A stretch of DNA of 64,000 nt from Methanosarcina siciliae T4/M (GTDB lineage Archaea > Halobacteriota > Methanosarcinia > Methanosarcinales > Methanosarcinaceae), in contig NZ_CP009506.1 in the NCBI RefSeq assembly GCF_000970085.1, forward strand, positions 1,798,001 to 1,862,000, given 5' to 3'. The position numbers were made by a program, and so were the translations under genes. The notes beneath the pieces were generated by a model. That model did not search any database and had not been told where the DNA came from. It worked only from the letters and a program-made list of their open reading frames with translations. Shown one piece after another: positions 53,529-62,864 of the stretch (its first letter is position 1; each line of letters begins with the position of its first letter).

Positions 53529-55340
53529 ATGACCAGTAAGAATAATTCGCTTCATATACTCTATTTCCTTTTCAGACCACATAGAAAACTGTTAGGCATC
53601 TATTTCGTAAGTCTTCTTGTATTCAGCTTTTTGGATGTTTTGCGGGTGTTCCTCATCTACCCGCTTATCAACTATGGACTCAACATTAATCAGAATTCCA
53701 CTTTAATTGACAGGATTTATCAGTCCGTTAGCTTTGGAAATCTTCATCCATTTCTTGTATATGCTATTGTGCTCAGTATTGTAAGTATAATAATTGCAGG
53801 AGTAGAAGTAGGCGTTTCATATCTTGGAAGCAAAACATTTGCTACTGTAAGAGATACAACTGATCGCTCGGTTTTTAATAACCTGAAAAATCAGCCTTAT
53901 GAATATTTTGCCAGCCATAAGCAGGGGGATATTCTATATATCGGGCAACAGGCAGTTGAACAGACAGGACTTGCCGTTTTTAATGTGGTAGGGTTTCTTC
54001 AGAATATACTGTTTTGTCTGTTCTACCTTTCATTTATTTTTATTTTATCCTTTAAGATCAGTACTTTAATGCTGATTCTCGGAGCCATTTATGTTTTTTT
54101 CATGAAAAACATTATTTTTTCGAGAATTTACAAACATTCACTGGTTTTGAACCGCTTCGCACGCGCAAAATCTGTCATATATAACGAGTTTATTTCAGGA
54201 ATTAAAACAATATTTATTACCGATTCAATCGATTTTTGGGCCGGCAATTATAATAAAGCGGTATATAATATTAGAAGAAGTTACGTATTTTCTATGATTC
54301 TCCAACGGCTTCCAGGCGCAGCAAATAACCTTCTAATTTTTCAGATTATTGCACTTGGTGCTGCAGGGCTTTATTATATAACTGATGGTCATTTTTTACC
54401 ATACATAGGGATATTTGGAACGCTCCTGCTTGCTCTTTACAGGACAATACCCGCCCTAAACGCTTGCCAGTCACAGTTTGGTACAATTGTACAGCAGCTT
54501 CCTGCAATTGAAGCAGTCTACGATTTTTTGCAGGAGAACAACAGTAAGAACACTCATCTTAATAATTTGCCGAAGAGAGAATTCCGGTTTCAAAACTCGA
54601 TTATTTTCAAAAATGTCTTTTTCAGATACAATGACACTCAAAAATATACAATCAAGAACTTGTCGTTTACAATTAAAAAAAGCACAAAAACTGCAATCGT
54701 CGGTAATTCCGGTGCTGGAAAAACTACAATTGCAAACCTGCTAGCACTTTTGTATCAGCCGACATCCGGAGAAATCCTCGTTGATGAAGCAGATCTTAAT
54801 GAATTTAAACATTCGGATTATTTAAAGAGATTGGGGTACCTCGGGCAGGAGACATTTATTTATCACGACTCCATCAAAGAAAATATAAGGTTTGGTCTGG
54901 ATTGCAATGATGACGAAATTATCGAAGCTGCAAGACTTGCCGATGCCCATGAATTCATTATGTCTACCTCCGAAGGTTACGATACAATAATTGGTGACCA
55001 GGGCATCAAACTTTCAGGAGGACAACGGCAACGTATTGCAATTGCACGGATAATCTTGCGAAAGCCTGAAATTTTGCTCCTGGATGAAGCAACAAGTTCA
55101 CTTGACAACATAGCTGAACAGCGTGTAATGGAATCAATTGATAGGATCTCAAAGGATATGACAGTAATAACCATCGCACACCGGTTGTCCACAGTAAAAA
55201 ATGCGGATGTAATTTATGTATTAAAAGAAGGAGAGATTGTTGAGTGTGGAAAACATAAGGAGTTGCTTGAATTAAAAGGTGAGTATTATAACCTTTATAA
55301 CAAGGTACCCATATTTTCCAGCAATTCTCCGGATTTATAA
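53529..55340 (+). CDS. ABC exporter, membrane and ATPase domains fused
   Basis: 603 residues. The N-terminal six-helix transmembrane domain (about 1-320, starting FRPHRKLLGIYFVSLLVFSF) precedes an ATP-binding domain with Walker A VGNSGAGKTTIANLL near 395, Q-loop LGYLGQETFIYHDS, signature LSGGQRQRIAIARIIL, Walker B PEILLLDEATSSLD and H-loop TIAHRLS. It is a complete MsbA/lipid-or-peptide-exporter-like half transporter that works as a dimer. No peptidase domain is present. A ribosome site is weak, and the copied HTH-gene promoter lies upstream. Confidence 0.9.
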   Translation: MTSKNNSLHILYFLFRPHRKLLGIYFVSLLVFSFLDVLRVFLIYPLINYGLNINQNSTLIDRIYQSVSFGNLHPFLVYAIVLSIVSIIIAGVEVGVSYLGSKTFATVRDTTDRSVFNNLKNQPYEYFASHKQGDILYIGQQAVEQTGLAVFNVVGFLQNILFCLFYLSFIFILSFKISTLMLILGAIYVFFMKNIIFSRIYKHSLVLNRFARAKSVIYNEFISGIKTIFITDSIDFWAGNYNKAVYNIRRSYVFSMILQRLPGAANNLLIFQIIALGAAGLYYITDGHFLPYIGIFGTLLLALYRTIPALNACQSQFGTIVQQLPAIEAVYDFLQENNSKNTHLNNLPKREFRFQNSIIFKNVFFRYNDTQKYTIKNLSFTIKKSTKTAIVGNSGAGKTTIANLLALLYQPTSGEILVDEADLNEFKHSDYLKRLGYLGQETFIYHDSIKENIRFGLDCNDDEIIEAARLADAHEFIMSTSEGYDTIIGDQGIKLSGGQRQRIAIARIILRKPEILLLDEATSSLDNIAEQRVMESIDRISKDMTVITIAHRLSTVKNADVIYVLKEGEIVECGKHKELLELKGEYYNLYNKVPIFSSNSPDL

Positions 55341-55434
55341 ACTAATATTGGATGTTAATGGATAAGAACTGCCATCATTGTTCTTAATTTCAAGGGAATA
55401 ATAGTTATATTAATTAAAAAATTCTAAAACAGAA

Positions 55435-55467
55435 AAATATATATTGTCAATCTTGATACGTTTACAT
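55435..55467 (+). promoter_or_regulatory. Promoter of the HTH regulator, possibly leaderless
   Basis: TATA box AAATATATAT with an attached TTGTCAAT. About 25 bases later lies the ATG at 55468, so the transcript may start on or just before the start codon. Confidence 0.5.
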
Positions 55468-55923
55468 ATGTTTCTTCCGGCAGGTGAAAAACAGTTTGAA
55501 TTCTGGGTCTTAAGCCGAAACGGGCTCCCGAACATCAATATTGCAAAGCATTTCGGGGTCTCCAGACAGGCAGTCTCGCGAGCCCTCCTCAGTATGGATA
55601 AACGTATAGAAGAAACTCTGCTTGAGATGGCCAGGGCAAACAGGATAGAAGTGGAGAAACTGGACTCAAAAAAAGGAATCCTCTTCGGGAGATCAATTCC
55701 TTTCAAAGCCAACGCAATAATTTTTGTCTCGGCAAAACACGGGATGCAGGTCTGGTATGAACACGAAGGAGAATGCGGGTCTTGCGAAAGATACAGGGAA
55801 TGCATCGAACTCCTCTGGGACTTTGCAGAAGAAATGCAGCTCAAACTCCAGAGTACGGAAGATCCGACAAAACTGGCTGACGAATTATTTGGAAAATTAA
55901 AGGAACTGGTAGAACAGGCCTGA
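55468..55923 (+). CDS. HTH DNA-binding regulator with C-terminal Cys cluster
   Basis: 151 residues from ATG 55468 (an in-frame ATG at 55444 overlaps the promoter and is not used). The helix-turn-helix is FWVLSRNGLPNINIAKHFGV followed by SRQAVSRALLSMDKRI, similar to Tfx/sigma-4-like HTH proteins. The C-terminal half has GECGSCERYRECIELL: C-x2-C-x5-C, a possible iron-sulphur or zinc site. The promoter shared with the upstream region suggests it controls itself and the ABC exporter. Confidence 0.75.
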   Translation: MFLPAGEKQFEFWVLSRNGLPNINIAKHFGVSRQAVSRALLSMDKRIEETLLEMARANRIEVEKLDSKKGILFGRSIPFKANAIIFVSAKHGMQVWYEHEGECGSCERYRECIELLWDFAEEMQLKLQSTEDPTKLADELFGKLKELVEQA

Positions 55924-56286
55924 ATTCGGAAAGGAAAATGAGGTGTATCCCTGGTTTATTATTTCAAGCCTGACCATTAACTCTCCAATATGTGCTCCAA
56001 TATTCCTTACTAACCCAGGTTCATGGCAAAACTGAAAATTAAAAAATATTTAGTTTACGTCCCGACAATAATACTTTTTAACGGCATTTCTAAAATTTGC
56101 TCATATTCACTAAACTCCCAGCTATCTGAGAGGGTTATGCGCCTGCTATACCGTATTACTCTTTACTTTTCTGAAAAACTCTTAATCAATCTCACATGCA
56201 CCTGTAATTATAAATATCCTTGAATTTTATAATAATTACGAGATAACTTACATACACAACCAGATAGGAAATGGGGGATGGGAAAG
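55924..56286. other. Intergenic region
   Basis: No gene supported (a 66-codon frame at 56023-56223 lacks features). The last bases, GGAAATGGGGGATGGGAAAG, give the ribosome site of the secreted protein. Confidence 0.4.
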
Positions 56287-57507
56287 ATGAAAACCAGGGA
56301 TAATTTGTCCCTAGCACTTTTAGCTTCTGCAGTCCTGCTTTGCTTTTTAATTATCAGCTCATCTACTGCACTGGGATCCTGCGAAGAAAACACCTCGGAT
56401 GATGTTTCATTAACCAGTAATGAATTTCCGTATCCGCGCGGTACAGCCCCGCCATACGGGATGATGGGATGGGAGACCGGCACTCAATTTTTAACAGATA
56501 ACGCTACGCTTGTTCACCTCGGATGGAGCACTTCCATAACGCCACAGCAGTTTGTCGATAACATTAACAGAGGCAAAGAGCTGGGAATCCCGAAATATTT
56601 GGTAGCGACGAGCGGTCCGCAAATGGATTCCGAAAGCTTCTGGGAAGATGTCAAAGATATGGGAGTTACTGACAATGATTTCTACGGGGTATATTTCCCT
56701 GACGAGGAAGGAAATCCTTCAACGCTTATCGCAATGTACACAGCTATGAAGAAATACTTCCCTAACGCGGTTGCAGGAGATTATTTAGGGGATATGCAGA
56801 CCGGGCCTGACGATGAAGATTTTATTCCGGGCCTGGATGTTAGTTACTTCACCACCTACACGAAATTTCATCCTGAACGCCCGCACGCCTGGGTATATGG
56901 GAATCTTATTGCTAACGCCCCTGACTGGAAAAATGCGGGAAAAACAGTATACGTAACAACGGAAGCTTTCGGTCAGGCTACTGAGGTAAATGCTCTGGAC
57001 CCGGACCTGAACACTACGCAGAAAGTAGCTGACCGTCATGAAAGTCAGATTGTAATGGGAATTTTAGGCGGTGCGCAGGGTGTTTTCTCATATGCTTACA
57101 AATACGCAAAAGATACTCCGAGCTATACCGGGTGGGTCAGCTTTAAGCCGAAATATGAACAGATCTGGCCCTGGATTATGGAAGGAAACCGGACACTCCT
57201 GACAACAAACGTAACCAGCGGCAGGACAGATATAACTTCGGACCCGGGCGGGATAATCGATGCGGTTACTGCTTATATGTTCACGGACGCGGATGGTAGA
57301 AAATTGATTGCATCATCCAGTATGCTTGATTTTACCGAAGCAAACGGCGCGGCAAATAACGCAACAATTACCGGCGTACCAGACGGGACGTATGATGTCT
57401 TGTGGGAGAACAGAACCGTGACCGTTACTGATGGGACCGTCAAAGACACCTGGAAACCATACGAGTATCACTTCTACCAGTTAAAGACGGAGGACACAGA
57501 CAAATAA
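56287..57507 (+). CDS. Secreted protein, TIM-barrel-like
   Basis: 406 residues from ATG 56287 (ATG 56278 in frame; GGGGGA is better spaced for 56287). The signal peptide KTRDNLSLALLASAVLLCFL ends near ALGSC, so a lipid-anchored or cleaved form is possible. The body shows repeated beta-alpha units (FVDNINRGKELGIPKYLVAT, DNDFYGVYFPDEEGN, ILGGAQGVFSYAYKYAKD) as in glycoside-hydrolase-type barrels; Asp/Glu pairs in YFPDEEGN could be catalytic. Family not recognised. A C-terminal beta domain (PDGTYDVLWENRTVTVTDG) follows. Nothing else is in its unit. Confidence 0.6.
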   Translation: MKTRDNLSLALLASAVLLCFLIISSSTALGSCEENTSDDVSLTSNEFPYPRGTAPPYGMMGWETGTQFLTDNATLVHLGWSTSITPQQFVDNINRGKELGIPKYLVATSGPQMDSESFWEDVKDMGVTDNDFYGVYFPDEEGNPSTLIAMYTAMKKYFPNAVAGDYLGDMQTGPDDEDFIPGLDVSYFTTYTKFHPERPHAWVYGNLIANAPDWKNAGKTVYVTTEAFGQATEVNALDPDLNTTQKVADRHESQIVMGILGGAQGVFSYAYKYAKDTPSYTGWVSFKPKYEQIWPWIMEGNRTLLTTNVTSGRTDITSDPGGIIDAVTAYMFTDADGRKLIASSSMLDFTEANGAANNATITGVPDGTYDVLWENRTVTVTDGTVKDTWKPYEYHFYQLKTEDTDK

Positions 57508-57815
57508 CAACGACAGATAACACCGATACCGGATAAACTCTAAATGTTACATTATTTTTTTCTGGTGTCAGCGGTTCCGGTTCACTGTTACCGGAGGTAC
57601 GATTCAGGTTATTTCAGCGGGAGTCGGCAGATTACTAGCTGTTGACTCTCAACTCTTTCGCATCTGCTACTGATTATTTTTGCTATTGATTATTTTCCCT
57701 GTTTTAACTTTAATAACAGATTACTTTCTAAGGATTATATATATACATATGTTTTATAATACAAAATAAATAATATATGCTGTAAAACTAAATCAGAAAT
57801 CTGTTAAACTCTTTT
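57508..57815. other. Intergenic region up to the insertion sequence
   Basis: AT-rich, with several TATA-like boxes (TATATATACATATG near 57737-57750). No gene. Confidence 0.4.
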
Positions 57816-59382
57816 ACCTTAACTCCCATTTTTTGTAGGGAATATGTTGAATTTGAGAGTTTTATCTAATTCTCTTACTTTCTTAGGAACTTCAGTAATG
57901 ATACTTTTTTCACCAAAGTTTATACTTTTCACTTTTCTAAACTTCAATAGGATATCAATGGGTGAGACCTTGTCATTTATCTCTGCTTTTTTAATTGCCT
58001 TCAACAATTTACAGTACGCATATAATGAAAGAAATGCCACAAACACATGCCCATAAACGCTCTCATCATCATGAAGATACAATTTGTCAGCGTCTAATGT
58101 TGTTTTGTATGCATCAAACAACTTTTCAATCGAGTCTCTTTTTTTGTAGAGTTCATACATCTCCTTTTTTCCTATGTCGTAATTGGAGATAATCAAGAAC
58201 TTCCCCGCTCTATTTTGTTTTAAAGAGTACTCTTCATCGCTGATCTTCCCTTCCTCTCTCTTTCTGAAGATCGTCTTCTGTTCTTCAAGTCTTAGATCCA
58301 GGTCTTCATATAAATATAGGAACCTATTTCCTAACTTTCTTTTACCACATTTGATGAGTCTATCATGATAGATGAATTCTTCATTAAGGTGTATTCTTGT
58401 GTCATAATAGTGGCTGTTCCTTTTTGTTGGTAACACAAATTTGATATGTTTTTCTTCTAAGCAGTTAAGGATGTTCTCTGAGAAAAAACCACGATCAAGA
58501 AGAAGTATCTTATCGCTGATATCCAACTCTTCTATTGTTTTGTATAATGTCTTTATGTCCTTCACACTGCCTGGAACTGATTTGATCATAGTAGGCATTT
58601 CACTATCAAGACCACAAAGAAGGGCAAAGTTGATTTGGGGAACTTGAATACAGTCTTTGTTGTAGCCTTTTTCAGCCTGTAGAATATTCATAGATCGAGA
58701 GAAACAGGAACTTAAGTCATAGACGAGTTGAGTGTCTGCATTTTTGAGATGATTGAATAGCTCATTCTGCCCAAACCTATCACAGCCTACTTCCCTTAAC
58801 ACTTTTGAAAGATTGGATGGATTAAGATTTGGTTTTATACCTTCAAGATTATAGAGATCTTCCCAAGTATCTTTAATTCGTTTGAGGGGGACATATCCAT
58901 TTACACGAACAATTGACATTGCATAGAGTTCTTCCCAATATTCCGGAAAATTTTTCATGAGAAAAGGTTTGAGCTCTCCCATCATATTATGTAAAATCAT
59001 TGAATTTCCATAGGCAGTGACAGAGTGAGGCACAGGTATCACATTAGTTTTAGGTTTCTCACCTTTAGGTATAAAGCCGTAATCTTTGTCGAGTCTACCA
59101 ATGTAAACTGAAACTTTACGACCCTTCTTAATTTTTTTGTCATATTTACTCGTAGAGCGATAAACATAATGACAAGCGCCTCGAACTTTGATTTCAAGAC
59201 ATTTTTCTCCAGCTTTACGCTGATCTTCAAGCCAGCATCTTGCCCAGGGTTCCATAATCCCTATTATGTAGGGAATATAGACATATATAAGTTTCGATTT
59301 GAAATCGTTCTACTGATATTAAAAATGAGAAAAAATAAGCAAATTAGAGGATATAGTCCCTATAAATAGGCAGAGTTAAGGT
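57816..59382. mobile_element. IS1634-type insertion sequence with 5-bp target duplication
   Basis: Ends: ACCTTAACT at 57816-57824 and its inverse AGTTAAGGT at 59374-59382, with further matches inward (TAGGGAATAT against TAGGGACTAT inverted). The flanking CTTTT occurs at 57811-57815 and 59383-59387, a direct 5-bp target duplication. The single transposase gene is intact. Confidence 0.9.
57819..59255 (-). CDS. IS1634-type transposase
   Basis: 478 residues. DDE catalytic pattern: LVYDLSSCFSRSMN (first Asp), KILLLDRGFFSENI (second Asp) and YKKRDSIEKLFDAYKTTLDA (Glu with R-x5-E-x-x-F spacing), as in IS4-group, IS1634-like transposases. The stop codon lies in the left terminal repeat. Frame intact, so the element may be mobile. 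It separates two secreted-protein genes. Confidence 0.9.
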   Translation of the reverse strand: MEPWARCWLEDQRKAGEKCLEIKVRGACHYVYRSTSKYDKKIKKGRKVSVYIGRLDKDYGFIPKGEKPKTNVIPVPHSVTAYGNSMILHNMMGELKPFLMKNFPEYWEELYAMSIVRVNGYVPLKRIKDTWEDLYNLEGIKPNLNPSNLSKVLREVGCDRFGQNELFNHLKNADTQLVYDLSSCFSRSMNILQAEKGYNKDCIQVPQINFALLCGLDSEMPTMIKSVPGSVKDIKTLYKTIEELDISDKILLLDRGFFSENILNCLEEKHIKFVLPTKRNSHYYDTRIHLNEEFIYHDRLIKCGKRKLGNRFLYLYEDLDLRLEEQKTIFRKREEGKISDEEYSLKQNRAGKFLIISNYDIGKKEMYELYKKRDSIEKLFDAYKTTLDADKLYLHDDESVYGHVFVAFLSLYAYCKLLKAIKKAEINDKVSPIDILLKFRKVKSINFGEKSIITEVPKKVRELDKTLKFNIFPTKNGS

Positions 59383-59410
59383 CTTTTAGTGGCACACGTG
59401 GGGATTGGAT

Positions 59411-60607
59411 ATGAAAAATAAAGCTCGGACAATATGTGTAGTCCTTTTAATTTTTATTGCACTGGGGACAGTTGCCTTGGCTGGAACGGAAACTCAGCTC
59501 ACACAGGATGAGCGATTAACACAGCGCACGGCAATTTATGGAAACTATGTTTTCTGGATAGAGAGTGCCGGGAATGATGTACATGCTTACGACCTGACTA
59601 CCGGAAACCGAGCGGATATTACCGGAAATTCGGCAGGAGGTAAAATTAATGCATACGGAGATAAGGTGGTATGGACCGGGGACGGGGAATCCGTTTATAT
59701 GTACAACATTTCTACAGGTAATAAAACCATGATAGCAGACGGACGGCGTGTCGCTGATATTTACGGAAACTACATAGTCTATACCAATAACTATTATTAT
59801 AATCAGGATCAGGAGAATGATGGGATTTATCTTTACGACCTGGAGACTCAGAATGAAACCAAAATCGCTGCAGTTTACAGCTTTCCTGCCATATACGGTA
59901 ACAGAGTAGTGTGGTCGCAGGAGAATAACAGCAGTGCTTATGATATCTACTTATATAACCTATCCACTCAAGAAACAGGCAAAATAGCAACTACAAATAG
60001 ATCAGAGCCCGAATCCGAACTCGAGATCTTCGGAAATGTCGTGGTATGGACAGAATCAGACAACGTGTACATGCATGATATTGCTGCCAATAAAACAACT
60101 CCGGTAACAAGCAACGGAAATTCATACCAGCCTGCAATCTACGGGAACCGGATCGTATATACGATAGGCAATCCTTATATTGGGGGCAATAAAGACATCT
60201 ACATGTATGAGATACCTGCTGCCAGGACAACCCGCATAACTAACAGTACTTTTGCATTCAATCCGTCCGTCTACGGCGATAAAATAGTATATGCAGATTG
60301 TCGCAATAATCCGGAATTTTGTGAAGCAAGGGATATTTATCTGTATGATCTCTCAAACACATCGAATAGTCTCGTCGCAAATTTCACCGACAATGTTAGT
60401 AAGGGAACTGCCCCTTTGAACGTCTCTTTTTCTGACACCAGTACGGGAACACCGGATACGTGGTACTGGGATTTCGGGGATGGCGAGATTTCAAACGAAC
60501 AGAACCCGGTTCATACATATGTATCAGCAGGAAACTATACAGCCTGTCTGACCGTAAACAACGCAAACGGTACGGATTCGAAGTTAGTTACAATAAGTGT
60601 AAAATAA
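59411..60607 (+). CDS. Secreted beta-propeller surface protein with PKD domain
   Basis: 398 residues from ATG 59411, with GGGG 7-10 bases upstream. Signal peptide KARTICVVLLIFIALGTVAL. About seven repeats built on YGNYVFWIESAGNDVHAYDL / YGDKVVWTGDGESVYMYNI make a TolB-like propeller (about 35-310). A C-terminal PKD domain (NVSFSDTSTGTPDTWYWDFG, then ISNEQNPVHTY) follows. Such proteins are abundant on Methanosarcina cells and act in adhesion or the S-layer. The IS target lies just upstream (59383-59387), so the promoter may be affected. Confidence 0.85.
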   Translation: MKNKARTICVVLLIFIALGTVALAGTETQLTQDERLTQRTAIYGNYVFWIESAGNDVHAYDLTTGNRADITGNSAGGKINAYGDKVVWTGDGESVYMYNISTGNKTMIADGRRVADIYGNYIVYTNNYYYNQDQENDGIYLYDLETQNETKIAAVYSFPAIYGNRVVWSQENNSSAYDIYLYNLSTQETGKIATTNRSEPESELEIFGNVVVWTESDNVYMHDIAANKTTPVTSNGNSYQPAIYGNRIVYTIGNPYIGGNKDIYMYEIPAARTTRITNSTFAFNPSVYGDKIVYADCRNNPEFCEARDIYLYDLSNTSNSLVANFTDNVSKGTAPLNVSFSDTSTGTPDTWYWDFGDGEISNEQNPVHTYVSAGNYTACLTVNNANGTDSKLVTISVK

Positions 60608-60916
60608 GTACGACACAAGTGATAAAAAATATAATATATGTAATATATATGTAATAAAAAGGAATTCCAGCGGTAGAAGGAGTGGAGAAAGCAGTCACAG
60701 AAAATTGGTGGTGATGCCTTTGGCTCCTGACAGATGGGCAGGTTCACCTTCATTAATTCATTTTTAACATATGTCTTTTTTCTATCCTTCTGCCAGTGTT
60801 TTAGAAATCTGTTCTCCGTATGATGGTTACGGCATGACAAAAGCAAGGAACACCACACTCTACGGAACAGGGTTTTTATACACGGAAAGAATCAAAACTC
60901 AGGAGCACTTGTAACT

Positions 60917-60947
60917 ATGAGTCCTTAATGCACTATTACGAGTCCTG
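60917..60947 (+). repeat. 31-base dispersed repeat, copy 2
   Basis: ATGAGTCCTTAATGCACTAT then TACGAGTCCTG, matching 47331-47361. It lies in the thiM leader region. Confidence 0.55.
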
Positions 60948-61052
60948 TATGTTTAACTACAGGTCTCAGTGCTACTCATGCTGGTCAATGCTTCTACTGA
61001 TGCTTATTACAAATCCCGGCGCTTAACCAGGAGTCTTATCCATTCTCCAGAG

Positions 61053-61071
61053 GCCTGCGAGGCAGGCTTTC
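61053..61071 (+). terminator. Hairpin plus T-run in the thiM leader
   Basis: GCCTGC-GAG-GCAGGC is a perfect 6-bp GC stem with a 3-base loop, followed by TTTCT. It stands 50 bases before the thiM start, so it would act as a terminator for an upstream transcript or as an attenuator. Confidence 0.5.
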
Positions 61072-61119
61072 TGATGTATGTAACCAAATACAATTTAAAA
61101 CGTCTATTGAGGAATACTG

Positions 61120-61905
61120 ATGAACGAGCCAATAAAAACAATAAGGGAAACAAAACCCCTGATTCATCACATCACCAACTGGGTAACTATTTACGACTGC
61201 GCCAATATGACAAGGGCTTTCGGCGCGCTTCCAGTAATGGCACATGCCCCTGAAGAATGTGCTGACATGACAAAGATCTCGTCGGCTCTTGTACTTAATA
61301 TCGGAACCCTGACATCCGAAATCATAGATTCCATGCTGCTTTCCGCTGCCGCTGCAAACGAAAGGGATATCCCGGTGGTACTCGATGTAGTCGGCGTAGG
61401 GGCTACGAAATTCAGGGACGAAATGGCTGCAAAAATCCTGTCTTCGGTCCATATTGACATCATCAAAGGCAATTACTCCGAAATTGCAAAACTTGCAGGC
61501 GAAAAAGCTGAAACAAAAGGCGTAGAAGCAACCTCAATTAATGCCGACCCTGCAAAAGTTGCAAAAGCATTCGCAAAAGCAGAATCCTGTGTTGTGGTAA
61601 TGACAGGAAAAGAAGACATAATAAGTGACGGAAACAGGACCTTTATCGTAAAAAACGGGCACGAACTGATGGGGTCAATTGTAGGGACCGGCTGCATGGC
61701 TGCCTCCATAATCGGTTTATTTGCTTCGGTCAATCGGGACTACTGTGATGCCGCCAAAGATGCCTTATGCTACTTCGGAGTCTCAGGAGAACTGGCAGCT
61801 GCAAAATCCGGCGGACCCGGAAGTTTCAAGGTTCACCTCTATGACGAAGTGTTCAACCTGTCCGATGAGAAAGTAAAAAGTATGAAGAATGTCGAAGAAA
61901 AATGA
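61120..61905 (+). CDS. thiM: Hydroxyethylthiazole kinase
   Basis: 261 residues. KPLIHHITNWVTIYDCANMT at the N-terminus, VLDVVGVGATKFRDE (substrate loop), IKGNYSEIAKLAG, VVMTGKEDIISDG and GSIVGTGCMAASIIGLFASV, the conserved G-T-G-C ATP-binding/catalytic motif of ThiM. It phosphorylates 4-methyl-5-hydroxyethylthiazole for thiamin salvage. GAGG lies 8 bases before the start. It is followed 272 bases later by thiE on the same strand. Confidence 0.93.
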   Translation: MNEPIKTIRETKPLIHHITNWVTIYDCANMTRAFGALPVMAHAPEECADMTKISSALVLNIGTLTSEIIDSMLLSAAAANERDIPVVLDVVGVGATKFRDEMAAKILSSVHIDIIKGNYSEIAKLAGEKAETKGVEATSINADPAKVAKAFAKAESCVVVMTGKEDIISDGNRTFIVKNGHELMGSIVGTGCMAASIIGLFASVNRDYCDAAKDALCYFGVSGELAAAKSGGPGSFKVHLYDEVFNLSDEKVKSMKNVEEK

Positions 61906-62177
61906 ATCTAGAAAAGGAACTTCCCCCGATTTGTTGAATCGGCCTGGATACTATTCAGGCGCCCTTCAAGTGCCTCCCTGCCAGTGACCCATCCAGTAAA
62001 TCCTGAACGGAATCTCCCTATTATTTAGTTATGTGTCCAGGCAACCGGACCCCCTGTCTTTGAAGAAATGGAGACATAAATATCAGACACTGAAAAGCCG
62101 ATTGTTATAATATTAACAATTTACCGGCTGGGTTCTAATTATTCTTAAAACACTCATGATGAATGGGCTGAAGTATT

Positions 62178-62864
62178 ATGAACCAGAAAAACTCCGATCC
62201 GAAAAATCCTCCCCGAAAAATTTCCCTTCTAAAAGAGATCGACTTTTACCTTGTAACCGACTCCGGACTCTCAAAGAAAGGGACTTTATCCGATGTAAGA
62301 GAAGCAGTTGACGCAGGCTGCAAGATTGTGCAGTACCGGGAGAAAAACAAGAGCACAAAAGAAATGGTTGACGAAGCATCCGAAATTAAGAGAATCTGCA
62401 GAGACAGAGCAATATTCCTTGTAAATGACCGGATTGACGTTGCTCTGGCAGTCGATGCGGACGGAGTTCACATAGGCCAGGATGACATGCCGATTGAAAT
62501 CGCAAAAAAACTCCTGGGTCCGGAAAAGATTATCGGCCTCACCGTTCACAACGTAGAGGAAGCAGTCAAAGCCGAGGAAAGTGGTGCTGATTATATTGGA
62601 TTGGGCTCCATCTTCGATACCTCAACAAAAAAAGATGCCGGAAAGGGGATCGGTCCTGCCAGCATAAGGGAAGTAAAAAACGCGATAAAAATTCCGGTCG
62701 TCGCCATTGGCGGAATAAACAAGGAAAACTGCATACCTGTGGTTGAAAACGGAGCTGACAGCCTTGTTGCAATTTCTGCAGTCGTTTGCAGCGACGATGT
62801 AAAAAGGGAAACCAGAGAGTTTATTGAGATTATTCGTCATATAAAAAACTCAGGCCGAAAATAA
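62178..62864 (+). CDS. thiE: Thiamin phosphate synthase
   Basis: 228 residues. DFYLVTDSGLSKKGTLSDVR, VQYREKNKSTKEM, FLVNDRIDVALAVDADGVHI, GQDDMP, DYIGLGSIFDTSTKKDAGKG, and VVAIGGINKENC cover all conserved strands of the TIM-barrel family: the Arg in YREK, the Asn-Asp in VNDR and the GxGxIF loop. It joins thiazole phosphate and hydroxymethylpyrimidine diphosphate. Works with ThiM in thiamin salvage. The frame is complete. An N-terminal extension of about 18 residues precedes the fold. Confidence 0.93.
   Translation: MNQKNSDPKNPPRKISLLKEIDFYLVTDSGLSKKGTLSDVREAVDAGCKIVQYREKNKSTKEMVDEASEIKRICRDRAIFLVNDRIDVALAVDADGVHIGQDDMPIEIAKKLLGPEKIIGLTVHNVEEAVKAEESGADYIGLGSIFDTSTKKDAGKGIGPASIREVKNAIKIPVVAIGGINKENCIPVVENGADSLVAISAVVCSDDVKRETREFIEIIRHIKNSGRK

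Larger units (their letters stand above)
60608..61119. other. Intergenic region and thiM leader
   Basis: About 510 bases; holds the 31-base repeat copy at 60917-60947 and a hairpin with a T-run at 61053-61070. No TPP riboswitch core (CTGAGA plus the second conserved loop) was found by eye. Confidence 0.4.

Noticed and set aside
60700..61119. TPP riboswitch before thiM
   Set aside because: The conserved CTGAGA and ACCTGATCTGGATAATGCC-type loops were not found.
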